From positions 1,240,001-1,304,000 of the forward strand of contig CAVRIV010000008.1 of assembly GCA_963721335.1 (NCBI GenBank): a stretch of 64,000 nt of DNA, read 5' to 3'. Positions 52,976 through 62,540 of the stretch are shown in pieces. The stretch is from CAVXDY01 sp963721335. Its GTDB lineage: Bacteria; Actinomycetota; Thermoleophilia; Miltoncostaeales; Miltoncostaeaceae. The notes under the pieces were generated by a model, which was not told the origin of the DNA, did not search any database, and was given only the letters and a program-made list of their open reading frames with translations. Position 1 is the first letter of the stretch. Each line of letters starts with the position of its first letter. Made by a program: the position numbers and the translations under genes.

Positions 52976-54094
52976 GTGGAAGGGTCATCAGGGTCCATCA
53001 GGGTGGGCGTCATCACGGACCAGACGGGTCCGCTGTCGTTCATGGGCACCGCGAACGCGAACGTGGCCGCGATGGTGATCGACGACATCAACGCCGCGGG
53101 CGGCCTCCTGGGGAGACGCCTCGACCTGCTCGTCGAGGACAGCGCGACCACCGACAGCGTGGCCGAGGCCAAGGCCGCGAAGCTGGTCCAGGAGGATCAC
53201 GTGGACGTGATCTTCGGCGGCATCTACAGCTCCACGCGGCAGGCCATCAAGGGTCCCGCCGTGGCGGACGGCAAGACGCTCTACGTCTACCCGGAGCAGT
53301 ACGAGGGACAGGAGTGCGACCCGCTCATCTTCTGCACCGGCCCGGTGCCGGCGCAGCAGGTCGAGCCCCTCATCCCCTGGCTGATGGACCGCACGGGGGC
53401 GAAGTCGTTCTACCTGCCGTCGGCCGACTACATCTGGCCGCACATCCTGAACGAGAGGGTCCGCGAGGCCGTGACGGCGAAGGGCGGCGAGATCGTCGGG
53501 GAGGAGTACTTCCCGCTCGATCACATGGAGTACGCCGCGACCGTCGAGAAGATCACCTCCAGCGGAGCGGAGGTCGTGTTCAACACGATCGTTCCCCCCG
53601 GGCTCACGCCGTTCCTCGAGCTGCTCCACGACTCCGGCTTCACGAAGCGGGGGGGATCGATCGTCTGCACGTACTTCGACGAGAACTTCTTCAACCTCGT
53701 GCCGGCCGCGCACGTCGAGGGCCTGTACAGCTGCCTGGACTACTACCGGAACGTCGGCGATCCCTTCAGCGAGGACCTGACCAGGCGGTACGACGAGCGC
53801 TTTCCCGGCGCGGCCATGTTCACGGCGGGCAGCGCCTGCACCGGCCTCTACCGAGGCCTGAAGCTCTGGGAAGCCGCCGTGACGGAGGCGGGCTCGCTCG
53901 ATCAGGCGGACGTCATCGCGGCGCTCGATCACGCACGGATCGCCGAGGGGCCGGGCGGTCCGGCCGAGATGGTGCCCGGCCAGCACCACGTGCGCATGAA
54001 CATGTACATCGCCCAGGCAAGCGACGGTCAGTTCAAGATCGTCGAGAGCCTGGGAATGATCGACCCGAAGGAGTGCGTGCAGGGCGTGCGGTAG
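52976..54094 (+). CDS. Cytoplasmic solute-binding protein of the urea/short-chain-amide type (AmiC/FmdD-like)
   Basis: 372 aa. Periplasmic-binding-protein fold of the branched-chain amino acid class: SIRVGVITDQTGPLSFMGTAN, INAAGGLLGRRLDLLVEDSAT, VIFGGIYSSTRQAIKG, YVYPEQYEGQECDPLIFCTG, and MNMYIAQASDGQFKIVESLG. The Y-P-x-x-Y-E-G-x-E signature is typical of UrtA/AmiC/FmdD relatives. Unlike a transport protein it has no signal peptide, and no permease or ATPase gene is adjacent. CGGAGG lies before the GTG start at 52976. It may be a ligand sensor like AmiC, but no ANTAR partner is seen. Confidence 0.85.
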   Translation: MEGSSGSIRVGVITDQTGPLSFMGTANANVAAMVIDDINAAGGLLGRRLDLLVEDSATTDSVAEAKAAKLVQEDHVDVIFGGIYSSTRQAIKGPAVADGKTLYVYPEQYEGQECDPLIFCTGPVPAQQVEPLIPWLMDRTGAKSFYLPSADYIWPHILNERVREAVTAKGGEIVGEEYFPLDHMEYAATVEKITSSGAEVVFNTIVPPGLTPFLELLHDSGFTKRGGSIVCTYFDENFFNLVPAAHVEGLYSCLDYYRNVGDPFSEDLTRRYDERFPGAAMFTAGSACTGLYRGLKLWEAAVTEAGSLDQADVIAALDHARIAEGPGGPAEMVPGQHHVRMNMYIAQASDGQFKIVESLGMIDPKECVQGVR

Positions 54095-54121
54095 GAATAC
54101 GCCTACCGCAACCACGGCGAC

Positions 54122-54161
54122 GGGCGCGGCAGGACCCGAACCTGCGACTCAGGGGCTGAGA
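54122..54161 (-). repeat. tRNA 3'-half remnant A (candidate att scar)
   Basis: Read on the minus strand it ends in a T-arm GCAGG-TTCGGGT-CCTGC followed by CGCGCCC, the 3' acceptor strand of a tRNA. The A58 position has changed to G, so it is degraded. No 5' half is present. It ends just before the GTG of the next gene. Confidence 0.65.
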
Positions 54162-54923
54162 GTGGAGTCTGACGAGCTGCAGGACACCGGCACCCATGAG
54201 GGCTTCGTCACGTACGACGAGCTCATGGGGCCGGACCTCGACGCGGCGCGCTGGAGCCCGGCGCGCCTGCCGCTCCCGACGGGCGAGCACATCCCGCTGG
54301 ACCCCAACGCGGAGCTGACCGTCGGCGAGGGGGAGGTGCGGGTGACGATCCCGCGCTTCTCGCTGTCGCACGACACCTTCCAGGCCGCCGACAGCCCCAA
54401 GTACCTCATCTTCTCGACGCTCCGGTTCGAGCTGCCGCCGGATCGGCCCGCGGCGTTCGCCGTCAACCTCGCGGTCAAGAACATCGGCGGGGAACCGGAG
54501 GACTTCCGCCGGGGGTTGGCCGCCTTCCACGTCTTCGACCTCGACGTGAGCCAGCGCGTGTTCGCCGTCTGCGGCACCTCCACCCGGGTGCTCGCGCTGC
54601 ACGAGCAGCTGGGCCTCGGCGGTGGCGGCGCAGGCGAGCCCTTCTACCACGTCGTCGAGTCGCCCTACGAGGACCTCGACGACGACTTCACCCGGCTTCG
54701 CGCGTGCGAGATAACGCTCGACCGGAGCAGGTCGACCGCGGCCTGGCGCGTCAACGGCCACAGGGTGTACGAGACCCACGGCACCGTGATCCCCGAACGC
54801 GTTCACATCGGCTTCGGGATCTGGACGATGCTGCCGATCCGGGACGGTCGCAGCCGCTCGCTCGACGGGCAGGGCATGGACGCGCGGTGGCAGCGGTTCC
54901 GCGTGCGCGGGGTCGACGCGTAG
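54162..54923 (+). CDS. Beta-sandwich protein of unknown function (DUF6081-like)
   Basis: 253 aa, soluble, no signal peptide. It is beta-rich with a lectin/concanavalin-like pattern (VTYDELMGPDLDAARWSPARL, VRVTIPRFSLSHDTFQAAD, AAWRVNGHRVYETHGTV, HIGFGIWTMLPIRDGRS). It resembles a family of actinobacterial beta-sandwich proteins, which I recall as DUF6081; the name is not certain. Start is a GTG that lies at the end of tRNA remnant A. The gene sits between remnants A and B. Confidence 0.65.
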   Translation: MESDELQDTGTHEGFVTYDELMGPDLDAARWSPARLPLPTGEHIPLDPNAELTVGEGEVRVTIPRFSLSHDTFQAADSPKYLIFSTLRFELPPDRPAAFAVNLAVKNIGGEPEDFRRGLAAFHVFDLDVSQRVFAVCGTSTRVLALHEQLGLGGGGAGEPFYHVVESPYEDLDDDFTRLRACEITLDRSRSTAAWRVNGHRVYETHGTVIPERVHIGFGIWTMLPIRDGRSRSLDGQGMDARWQRFRVRGVDA

Positions 54924-54939
54924 CGGCCTGCTCTCGAGT

Positions 54940-54981
54940 GGGCGCGGCGGGACTCGAACCTGCGTCTAAGGGATCATGAGT
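54940..54981 (-). repeat. tRNA 3'-half remnant B (candidate att scar)
   Basis: On the minus strand: an anticodon-loop start CTCATGA, ATCCCT stem strand, variable loop, T-arm GCAGG-TTCGAGT-CCCGC, then CGCGCCC-A. This is the 3' half only of a tRNA. It differs from remnant C at only a few positions. The next 154 bases to the methyltransferase hold no gene I can see. Confidence 0.75.
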
Positions 54982-55136
54982 AGTTGCAGGGGGTCCCGGG
55001 GCTCCCGCTCGTTGGTCAGAACCCCTGAGAATGGGGGATTTCGTGCTCTGAGCCTCGCTCACTTCCGTTGAGTCCCTGGGGCAGCTGGTGACCCCCGGCT
55101 ACTAGCTGTCGTCCGCACCTTTGAGCGCCGGAACCC

Positions 55137-55766
55137 TTACAAGCCGCCTCTCCGCAGCGCCACCCAGGTGAAGGCCTGGATCGCTCCTCGGGGCGTGCGG
55201 TGCTCGTCGCGACGGGTGCCGACCGGGGTGAACTCTGGCCCGAACGCGTCGGCGAGGGCCTGGGCGTCATAGCGGGCGACGGGGAGCCCGGAGCAGGTCG
55301 TGGGCCCGTCCTCGGCAAAGGTGCCGATCACAGCATGACCTCCGGGGCGGACCGCCGACCGTGCGGTCGCGAGGTAGCGATCCCTCTCCTCGACCTCGAC
55401 GAGGAAATGGAAGGCCGCTCGGTCGTGCCAAAGCCCGTAGGTCCGCTCGGGCGTCCAGTCGAGGACATCGGCGCGGATCCACTCGACCCGTGTGCCCGCC
55501 GGGCCGAGCTCCTCGCGCGAGGCCCGCAGGGCGGCCTCCGAGAGGTCCAGCACGGTCACCTCGGCGAAGCCGCGCACGAGCAGCGCGCCCGCGAGGGGCG
55601 ACGCGCCCCCGCCGACGTCCAGAACGGCCTCGGATGGCTCGACACCCGCTAGGTCGATCATCTCCAGCGACCTCCGCGGTGATCGCTCGAACCAACTGAC
55701 GCCGGCCGGGCCGCGCTCCTCGAAGACCCGCTCCCAGTGAGCGCGCCGTTCCGTGCCGGCAGTCAC
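55137..55766 (-). CDS. Class I SAM-dependent methyltransferase
   Basis: 209 aa. It starts TERRAHWERVFEERGPAGVS, motif I is AVLDVGGGASPLAGALLVRG, followed by EVTVLDLSEAALRASREEL and VEWIRADVLDWTPE. The family of small 'HWE' methyltransferases is often paired with tellurite- or thiol-related genes. The GTG start overlaps the rhodanese gene stop (GTGA). Accessory region between tRNA remnants B and C. Confidence 0.85.
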   Translation of the reverse strand: MTAGTERRAHWERVFEERGPAGVSWFERSPRRSLEMIDLAGVEPSEAVLDVGGGASPLAGALLVRGFAEVTVLDLSEAALRASREELGPAGTRVEWIRADVLDWTPERTYGLWHDRAAFHFLVEVEERDRYLATARSAVRPGGHAVIGTFAEDGPTTCSGLPVARYDAQALADAFGPEFTPVGTRRDEHRTPRGAIQAFTWVALRRGGL

Positions 55767-56176
55767 CGCAGCGCCTGCCCGAGGACCGGCAGCTCGGCCG
55801 CGGCCCATGCCTCGAATCCGCCGATCATGTCGGTCGCCTGGTGGATCCCCATCTCCTGCAGCGTCGCCGCCGCGAGGCTCGACTGAAACCCCTGCGCGCA
55901 CATCAGGACGAGCGGGCCGGGGACGGCGACAAGGCGGGGATCGTGGTGCGCACAGGCGGGATCGACTCGCCACTCGAGCACATTGCGCGGCACGAACCAT
56001 GCATCCGGCACAAGGCCCTGCTCAAGGCGCTGCGCCTCCGAGCGGATGTCAACGATCAGACCGTCTCGCTGAGTGGCCGCCAGCGACTGACGGGGACTCA
56101 GCCGGTCGAGGCGGGCCCGGGCATCGCGCAGGAGATCCTCGATCGTCCGTCGCCCGCTCGCTGCAACCTCACCCAC
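55763..56176 (-). CDS. Rhodanese-like domain protein
   Basis: 137 aa single-domain rhodanese. The active-site loop is LMCAQGFQSSLAAATL, with Cys followed by GxxS, and the helix-turn motif DIRSEAQRLEQGLVP is the usual first CH2 element. GGGAGG precedes the GTG at 56176. Translationally coupled to the methyltransferase. It may supply sulfane sulfur or detect thiols; the pairing suggests sulfur methylation, but that is inference. Confidence 0.85.
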   Translation of the reverse strand: MGEVAASGRRTIEDLLRDARARLDRLSPRQSLAATQRDGLIVDIRSEAQRLEQGLVPDAWFVPRNVLEWRVDPACAHHDPRLVAVPGPLVLMCAQGFQSSLAAATLQEMGIHQATDMIGGFEAWAAAELPVLGQALR

Positions 56177-56360
56177 GAACGCCCTCCCGCCAGGCGTCGA
56201 TCGTACGGCGCAATGCCCTCGGACGCGAGCGGCGGACGGTCCGAGGACGCCGTCCCATGATCGGATCGCCAGCTTCCCTCGCGCGGCCCGTGCCACAACG
56301 TTCGTGTGAACGTCGGGGAGACGTGAACCGGACGCGACGACGCCGCCGAGCGAGGTGGCG

Positions 56361-56864
56361 TCACGTCGCTGCGGACCAGAGCTCCCTCAGCGGACCGTCC
56401 GCCCCGCCGACGGGGTCGGTGTCGGGGAGCGGTACCGCCGCGATGTTGGCGAGGACCTCGTCACGCTCGGCCGGGTCGCCGCGGCGCAGGTCGCACCACA
56501 TCCCGTTCGGGTAGGCGCCGACGACGACGAGGTCGGCGGTCGCGCCGACGTTGTAGTGCCCGGTGCCGGCCGGAAGGACGAGGACGTCGCCGCTCGACAC
56601 CTCGAAGCGGCGCCCGCTCGGGCCGCCGAGGATCACGGACGCGGAGCCCCCGACGATGCCGAGCACCTCGTGCGAGGTGGAGTGGAAATGATGGAAGGGG
56701 TAGATCCCGTCCACCCAGGCGCCGAGCCAGCCGTTGGACGCGAACAGCTCGATGCACTCCCGCGCGTCGCGCGCCGCCTCGACGTCGTGGTGGACCAGCA
56801 CCGGGAGCCGCGAGTTCGGGATCGCGCCGGCGTCGTCGAAGTGGTGCGTCTCCGGCCAGACCAT
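56361..56864 (-). CDS. Cupin protein
   Basis: 167 aa. The cupin core is HHFHSTSHEVLGIVGGSASV followed by ILGG and GDVLVLPAGTGHYNVGATADLVV. HHFHS and GTGHYN provide metal-binding His/Glu. Two short helices and a tail (LRRGDPAERDEVLANIAAV) are added. It is the 'cupin with ADPH' type sometimes found alone. ATG at 56864; divergent from the GH16-like gene. Confidence 0.85.
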   Translation of the reverse strand: MVWPETHHFDDAGAIPNSRLPVLVHHDVEAARDARECIELFASNGWLGAWVDGIYPFHHFHSTSHEVLGIVGGSASVILGGPSGRRFEVSSGDVLVLPAGTGHYNVGATADLVVVGAYPNGMWCDLRRGDPAERDEVLANIAAVPLPDTDPVGGADGPLRELWSAAT

Positions 56865-56909
56865 CGAGAAACCTAACCGCACCGCGGAGGGCCGGGGCGG
56901 CCGGCGTGC

Positions 56910-57700
56910 ATGGCCGGGCGGGCGGGCAGTCCGGTGTTTCTCGAGGAGTTCGACGGCCCCGGGCTCGACACGTCGGTCTGGCTGCCCCACTACCTGCCGG
57001 CCTGGAGCTCGCGGGCGGAGACCGCGGCGGCGTACGAGGTGGCCGACTCGTGCCTGCGGCTGTTCATCCCGCCCGGGCAGGGCCTCTGGATGGGCGCCGC
57101 TCACGAGCCCCCGCTGCGCGTGTCCGGGGTCCAGACCGGCAACTTCTCCGGGCCCGTGGGCAGCCGCACCGGCCAGCAGCCGCTGCCCGGCGGGTCGATC
57201 GTGCGCGAGGAGCAGCCGCGCTTCGAGGGCTTCCTGCCCCGCTTCGGCGAGCTGTCGATGCGGGCGCGCATGACCGATCTCCCCGCGCTCGATGGCCGCG
57301 TGGTGGATGGTCGGCTTCGAGGACCGGCCGGAGCGCTGCGCGGAGATCTGCGTGTTCGAGGTCTTCGGGGACGCGGTCGAGCCGGGCCGCTCGGCGGCGG
57401 TGGGGATGGGCCTGCACCCGTTCCGCGACCCGCGGATCACCGACGACTTCGCGGCGGTCCCGCTGCCGCTCGACGTGACGGAGCCGCACGACTACGCGGT
57501 GCGGTGGACTCCCGCGGAGGCCGTCTTCTCGGTCGACGGCGCCGAGGTCCGCAGGTGCCCCCAGTCCCCCGGACTACCCGATGCAGATGATGGTCGCCGT
57601 CTTCGACTTCCCGGATCGCTCCGACGGGTCGGACGACCACCTGGTCCCGGAGCTGGCGGTCAACCGCCTGTCCTGGTCCCCGCTCGCGGACGCGGGATAG
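56910..57700 (+). CDS. Glycoside hydrolase family 16-like enzyme, frameshifted twice
   Basis: A concanavalin-like beta jelly roll: FLEEFDGPGLDTSVWLPHYL, PRFGELSMRARMTDLP, ERCAEICVFEVFG and HDYAVRWTPAEAVFSVDGAEV, ending NRLSWSPLADAG. The GH16 catalytic motif ExDxxE reads E-I-C-V-F-E: both glutamates are kept but the middle Asp is Cys. The frame changes near 57287 (one CG unit) and 57565 (one extra C in a C-run). Predicted cytoplasmic or leaderless, as no signal peptide is seen. Confidence 0.78.
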
Positions 57701-57775
57701 GCAGGGCCCTCAGACCTCCGGCTCCACCGACGCCGGCACCTCCTGCGGGATGGTACCGGTCGTTCGGCTCAGCCA

Positions 57776-58272
57776 GATGTGAAGGCCGCGATGCTAGGGG
57801 CGATCCCCCGTTCCTGCTGAAGACCGACGACAACCCCGAGGGCGTCGACCGGCAGGTGTTCGAGGACATCAAGGCGGCGATCGTCGGGGACCGCTACGCG
57901 TACTTCAAGGACTTCTTCGACAACTTCTACAACGTCAACACGCTGATGCCCGACCGCATCAGCGAGCCCGCCTGGCAGGCGAGCTTCAACGTCGCCGCCG
58001 GCAGCTCGCCGTTCGCGACCTACGCCTGCGTCGACACCTGGTTGACCGACGTCCGGCGCGACCTGCCGAGGATCGACGTCCCGGTGCTGGTCGTGCACGG
58101 CACCGAGGACCGGATCCTCCCGTACGAGGCGACCGCCGCTCGGCTTCCGGCGCTGCTCGCCGACATCGAGCTGGTCCCGATCGAGGGAGGCCCGCACAAC
58201 ATCGCCTGGACGCATCCGGACGAGGTCAACAGGGCACTGCTCGAGTTCCTCGACGCGCCCGTCGCCGCCTGA
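57776..58272 (+). pseudogene. 3' fragment of an alpha/beta hydrolase (non-haem chloroperoxidase-like)
   Basis: Only the C-terminal half is present: PPFLLKTDDNPEGVDRQVFE, NFYNVNTLMPDRISEPAWQ, VPVLVVHGTEDRILPYEATA (catalytic Asp) and GGPHNIAWTHPDEVN (catalytic His). The nucleophile Ser and everything before it are missing. The preceding 75 bases do not belong to it. A truncated gene left after rearrangement. Confidence 0.7.
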
Positions 58273-58735
58273 TGCCCTCGGCGCGCGGCCGGACGGGGCG
58301 CCACCGGGTGGTCGTCGTCGGAGACGGCTTCGGAGGCCTCCTCGCCACGAAGGTCCTTCAGAAGGCGGACGTAGCATCACGGTCGTCGAGCGCACGAACC
58401 ACCACCTCTTCCAGCCGCTGCTCTACCAGGTCGCCACCGGAATCCTCTCGGAAGGCCAGATCGCGCCGCATCTCGGGGATCCTGCGCAAGCACAGAACGT
58501 CAACGTCAAGCTCGCCGAGGTCACCGGCTTCGATCTCGAGAACCGGACCGTCATCGCAGTCCGGCCGCTGGGAACGGCGCTCACGCTGCCCTGCGACAGC
58601 CTCATCGTCGCGTCCGGATCGACGGCGTCGTACTTCGGACGCGACGGGCTCGCCGAGCGCTCCATCCGATGGAGACGATCGACGACGCCCTGAACCTGCG
58701 GCGGCGGATCTTCGCGGCGTTCGAGCATGACCAGG
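58272..58735 (+). pseudogene. 5' fragment of a type II NADH dehydrogenase
   Basis: RVVVVGDGFGGLLATKVLQK FAD motif, then after a frame change near 58372 the typical NDH-2 text: ERTNHHLFQPLLYQVATGIL followed by SEGQIAPHL, LAEVTGFDLENRTV and LPCDSLIVASGS. It stops near NLRRRIFAAFE, far short of the full ~400 residues. Its ATG overlaps the hydrolase-fragment stop. Likely a rearrangement relic. Confidence 0.75.
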
Positions 58736-59103
58736 ATCGCGCCGACGGATGGCGAGGCCGATGCTCGCGCCGAAGTTGCGGACGGTCTGGGTGATCCGCG
58801 TGGCCTCGCCGTAACGGTCGGTGGAGACCGGTACGACGCAGTCCGGCCGACGGCCCCAGCACGGCAGGCCGCGTAGCCGGCCCCGGCCATGACGATGTAG
58901 ATCCACTGGTCGCCGAGCGAGAAGTCGTCGAGCGCCTGGGCCCAGAGATAGAAGCCCACGGCGCCGAGAGCGCAGCCGGGCAGGACCGCCGCGCGGACGC
59001 CCCGCGCGTCGTAGATGCGCCCGCCCCACTGCGAGGCCGGCCGAACGCAGGCGAAGCGAACACCAGGAGGTCGAGGCCCGCCGGCGAGGCGTCCGCCTGC
59101 GAG
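58736..59103 (-). pseudogene. Internal/3' fragment of an MFS transporter
   Basis: Minus-strand text is MFS-like in several frames: SQWGGRIYDARGVRAAVLPG, LGAVGFYLWAQALDDFSLGD, QWIYIVMAGAGYAA and the final helices TDRYGEATRITQTVRNFGAS followed by IGLAI. Only about 120 residues remain. It abuts the NDH-2 fragment on the opposite strand, so the two were joined by rearrangement. Confidence 0.7.
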
Positions 59104-59175
59104 GGAGATCTGCGCGATACGATGCTCGTGACGAAGAAGGACATCGTCCGGGATGAAGGACCGCGGAGAACCGTG

Positions 59176-61965
59176 ATGGAGACAGCACGACGTGGGCGCG
59201 CCGAGAGCCTCGAGGCTCGAGAAGGCCGCCCGGCGGTCGCTGTCGGGCGTGATCGGGAGCTGGGCGCTCTCGGGATGATCGATCAGATCGGGAGGCGCGG
59301 GGGCGCCCTGGTGGTGCGCGGCGAGCCGGGAATCGGCAAGTCGGCTCTGCTCGAGGCGGCCGGGGAGCGGGCGCGCGAGCAAGGCGCGACGGTGGTGACG
59401 ACGACGGGCGACGCAGTCCGAGGCGCGGTTGGCCTTCGGAGGGCTCCACCGGCTGCTGCTTCCGTTCCTCGACCGGCGTGGATCAACGTCCGGATCCGCA
59501 GCGCAGGGCCCTCGACGTCGCGTTCGGCGTCGCCGAGGGCGATGCGCCCGATGTCTTCCTGATCGGCCTGGCGACCCTCGGCGTCGTCACCGAGCGCGAG
59601 GCGCAGACACCGCTGCTGCTCGTCGTCGACGATGCGCACTGGCTCGATCAGTCGTCGGCCGAGGTGCTGGCGTTCGTCGCGCGGCGGCTCGAGATGGAGC
59701 CGGTGATCCTGCTCTTCGCGGTCCGCGACCGGCGTGCCGAGCGATCTCGACGAGGCCGGCCTCCCCGACCTCGTCCTCGCCGGGCTGGACGACGACGCGT
59801 CGCGCACGCTCCTCGAGCGTGAACGGGGCCGGCCTGTCCGACGAGCTGAAGGGGCGGATCCTCGCGGAGGCGGCCGGCAATCCGCTCGCCCTGATCGAGC
59901 TCCCGGCGGCCGCGGTCGATCTCGACCTGACCAGAGCATCGGAGCCGCTGCCGCTGACGGCTCGGCTCGAGGCGGCGTTTGCGACGAGGCTCACCGCTCT
60001 CGACGCCGACGTGCGAGCGCTGCTGCTGCTCGCGGCGCTCGACGACGGCGAGCTCGCCGAGCTGAGCCGCGCGGCCGAAGCGCTCCTCGGAGCGCCCATC
60101 GACGTCGACGGCTGGACGACGGCCGTCGCGTCCGGCCTCGGAACGCTCGACGACGGCGGATTCCGGTTCCGGCACCCGTTGATCAGGTCGGCCGTCCATC
60201 AGGCGGCGACCGGCGAGCAACGCCGGCTGGCGCACGCCGCGCTCGCACGGACGCTCGCAGGCGATCCGGACCGGGCCGTCTGGCACCGGCGGCGGCCGCA
60301 CAGGAGCCGGACGAGGAGGTCGCCTCGGCTCTCGATGCCGCGGCGGATCGGGCGAGGTTTCGCGGCGGCCTCGACGTCGCGTTCGCGGCGCTGGAGCGGG
60401 CCGCCGGGCTGACCGCCGATCCGCGGCTCGGCGCGTTGCGGCTCGCGCGGGCGGGCGATCTCGCGTACCAGCTCGGCCGCTCGGAGGACGCGGTGCGGCT
60501 CCTTCGCGCAGCGCTCCAGCTCGGACGGCTTCCCGCTGCACGAGGCCGCGACGGGCGTCGTTCGATCTCGAGACGCTCACGAGAGCATGGTCCGGCGCAT
60601 CCACGATCCGGCGCTTCGCGCGCGTCGCAGAGGACCTCGCCGCCCGCGGCGACGACAGACGAGCCCTCGAAGCCCTCGGCGCGGTGTCGGTGCGTTCCTA
60701 CTGGGACCAGCTGGACGACAGCGACGAGGCAACACGTGTCGGCGTTCGTCGAGCGGCTCGCCGTGCCGGCCGACGATCCACAGCGTCTGGCGGCGCTCGC
60801 GCTCATCGATCCGATCCATCGGGGCCGCGAGGTCATCGCCCGGGTCGGGCAGATGTCTCCGGCTCGCCATGCCCGGTCCCGACGAGTCGATGGCCGTCGG
60901 TCGGGCCGCGATGGCTGTCTGGGCCGACAACCTCGCGCTTCCGTTCCTTCGCTCCGCGGTGGCGGGATACCGGTCCGACGGCCGGCTGGCGCGGCTCGCC
61001 CAGTGCCTCGCGTTCGAGGCCTGGGCCGACATCAACTGCGGCGCGGTCCGCATGGCGATCACCGCTGCGGCGAGGCGGCGAGGCTCGCCGAGGAGACGCG
61101 CCAGCTCCGCTACGTGCTCGCCGCGAAGCTCGCCCATGCCATCGCCGCCGCCGAGCGGGGCGAGGAGGAGACGGCCGATCGGCTGATCGCCGACGCCGAG
61201 GCGGCGCTCCTGCCGATGGGCGCCAACCCTCAGCTCGGGCTGGTCGCGTTCGCGCGCGGCCGAGCGGCTCTCGCAGCCGAGCGCCCGGGCGAGGCGTACC
61301 ACGATCTCCTGCGCATCTTCGATCCCGCGGACGCGTCCTACCAGCCCTACGCGCGCGGCTGGGCGCTCGCCGACCTCGTCGATGCGGCCGTGCGCGGCGA
61401 CGGCGACCTCGACCTGGTTCGCGGTCTTCTCGCGCGAGTGGGAGGAGACCGCGGCGGCCGACGGGCGCGCCGCATCTCGAGGTGCAGCTGTCCTACGCGG
61501 CTGCGCTTCTCGCCGACAGCGCGACCTGCCGAGGAGCGGTTCCAGGTCGCGATGACGTCGAGCGCCACGGGTTGGCCGTTCTACGCGGCCCGTGCGCAGC
61601 TCGCGTACGGAGGGTGGCTGCGCCGGCAGCGACGGGGCGCGGACTCGCGGACACCGCTCCGCGAGGCCGCCCGGATCTTCGACGCCCTCGGCCTGCGGCG
61701 CTTCGCCGAGCGCGCGCGACGCGAGCTGCGTGCGTCCGGCGAGCGTGCGCGCCGGCGCGTCCCCGAAGCGTGGACCGAGCTGAGCCCCCAGGAGCTCCAG
61801 ATCGCGCAGCTGGCGGCCGAGGGCCTCTCGAACCGCGAGATCGGCGAGCGGCTCTATCTCTCCCACCGGACGGTGAGCACGCACCTGTACCGGCTCTTCC
61901 CGAAGCTCGGCATCACGTCGCGCACGCAGGTCCGCGACGCGCTCGAGCCGTCGCATCGCCCGTAG
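59176..61965 (+). CDS. LuxR-type regulator with AAA/STAND ATPase (LAL family), heavily frameshifted
   Basis: Walker A GEPGIGKSALLEAAGERA at the N-terminus, Walker B LLLVVDDAHWLD, AEAAGNPLALIELPAAAVDL, a long helical repeat middle, and a C-terminal LuxR HTH (LSPQELQIAQLAAEGLSNRE then IGERLYLSHRTVSTHLYRLF). About a dozen frame changes lie between 59400 and 61500; the four I traced (59408, 59477, 59735, 59818) each need one CG unit. The restored protein is about 930 residues, normal for LAL regulators. It is divergent from the MFS relic and followed by an NTF2-like gene. Confidence 0.8.
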
Positions 61966-62051
61966 CGCGCAAGCGTCATCTGACGTACGCGACCGTGCGG
62001 GACCGGGGGCTAGCGTCGGGTCCGTTCGCAGCGATCCGGAGGGAGATCTCG

Positions 62052-62475
62052 ATGACTCTACGGCGCGATCGTCAAGAAGAGGATCCGCGCAGGCCTTCGA
62101 CGAGGTCAACGAGCGTCGCTGGGACGAGCTGATGGCCTCGATCGCCCCGACGGGTCCATCACCGCTTCGGCGGCGGTCCATGCGATCGGCGGCTGAGCGG
62201 CACGACAGAGAGACCTCTGCGCCGTGTGGTTCGAGCGCCTGGCGCGCGTCCTGCCCAATCTCCATCTCGAGATCAACGACATCTGGGTGAAGGGCCCGCC
62301 GTGGCGCACGATGGTGTTCGTGCAGTGGGACGGGACGCGACGCTGCTGGACGGCGGCCCGTACTTCCAGCACGCCATGCACGTGATCACCTGAGGTGGGG
62401 AAGATCGCCGCCCTCGACGTCTTCGAGGATTCGCAGGAGGTCTCCCGCGCGCTTGCCATCCAGGTGAGGCGGTGA
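62052..62475 (+). CDS. NTF2-like (ester-cyclase/SnoaL-type) protein, frameshifted
   Basis: After frame repair: AIVKKRIRAQAFDEVNERRW, DELMASIAP, WFERLARVLPNLHLEINDIW, VKGPPWRTMVFVQWDG, and ALDVFEDSQEVSRALA at the C-terminus. The fold is that of stress-related SnoaL-like proteins, often next to LAL regulators. Frame changes near 62060 and 62085 match one CG unit each; a further irregularity near 62140 I could not resolve. It may be a pseudogene or an assembly problem. Confidence 0.6.
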
Positions 62476-62540
62476 GATGCCGCGCGCAAGGGGCGGCGGC
62501 CTGTACGCTCGCGCCGCCAGGCGTACCGGAGGGGGCGGCG

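Noticed and set aside
54122..54981. Complete tRNA genes at the tRNA-like sites
   Set aside because: Only the 3' halves are present. No D-arm, 5' anticodon-stem strand or 5' acceptor strand can be matched next to them.
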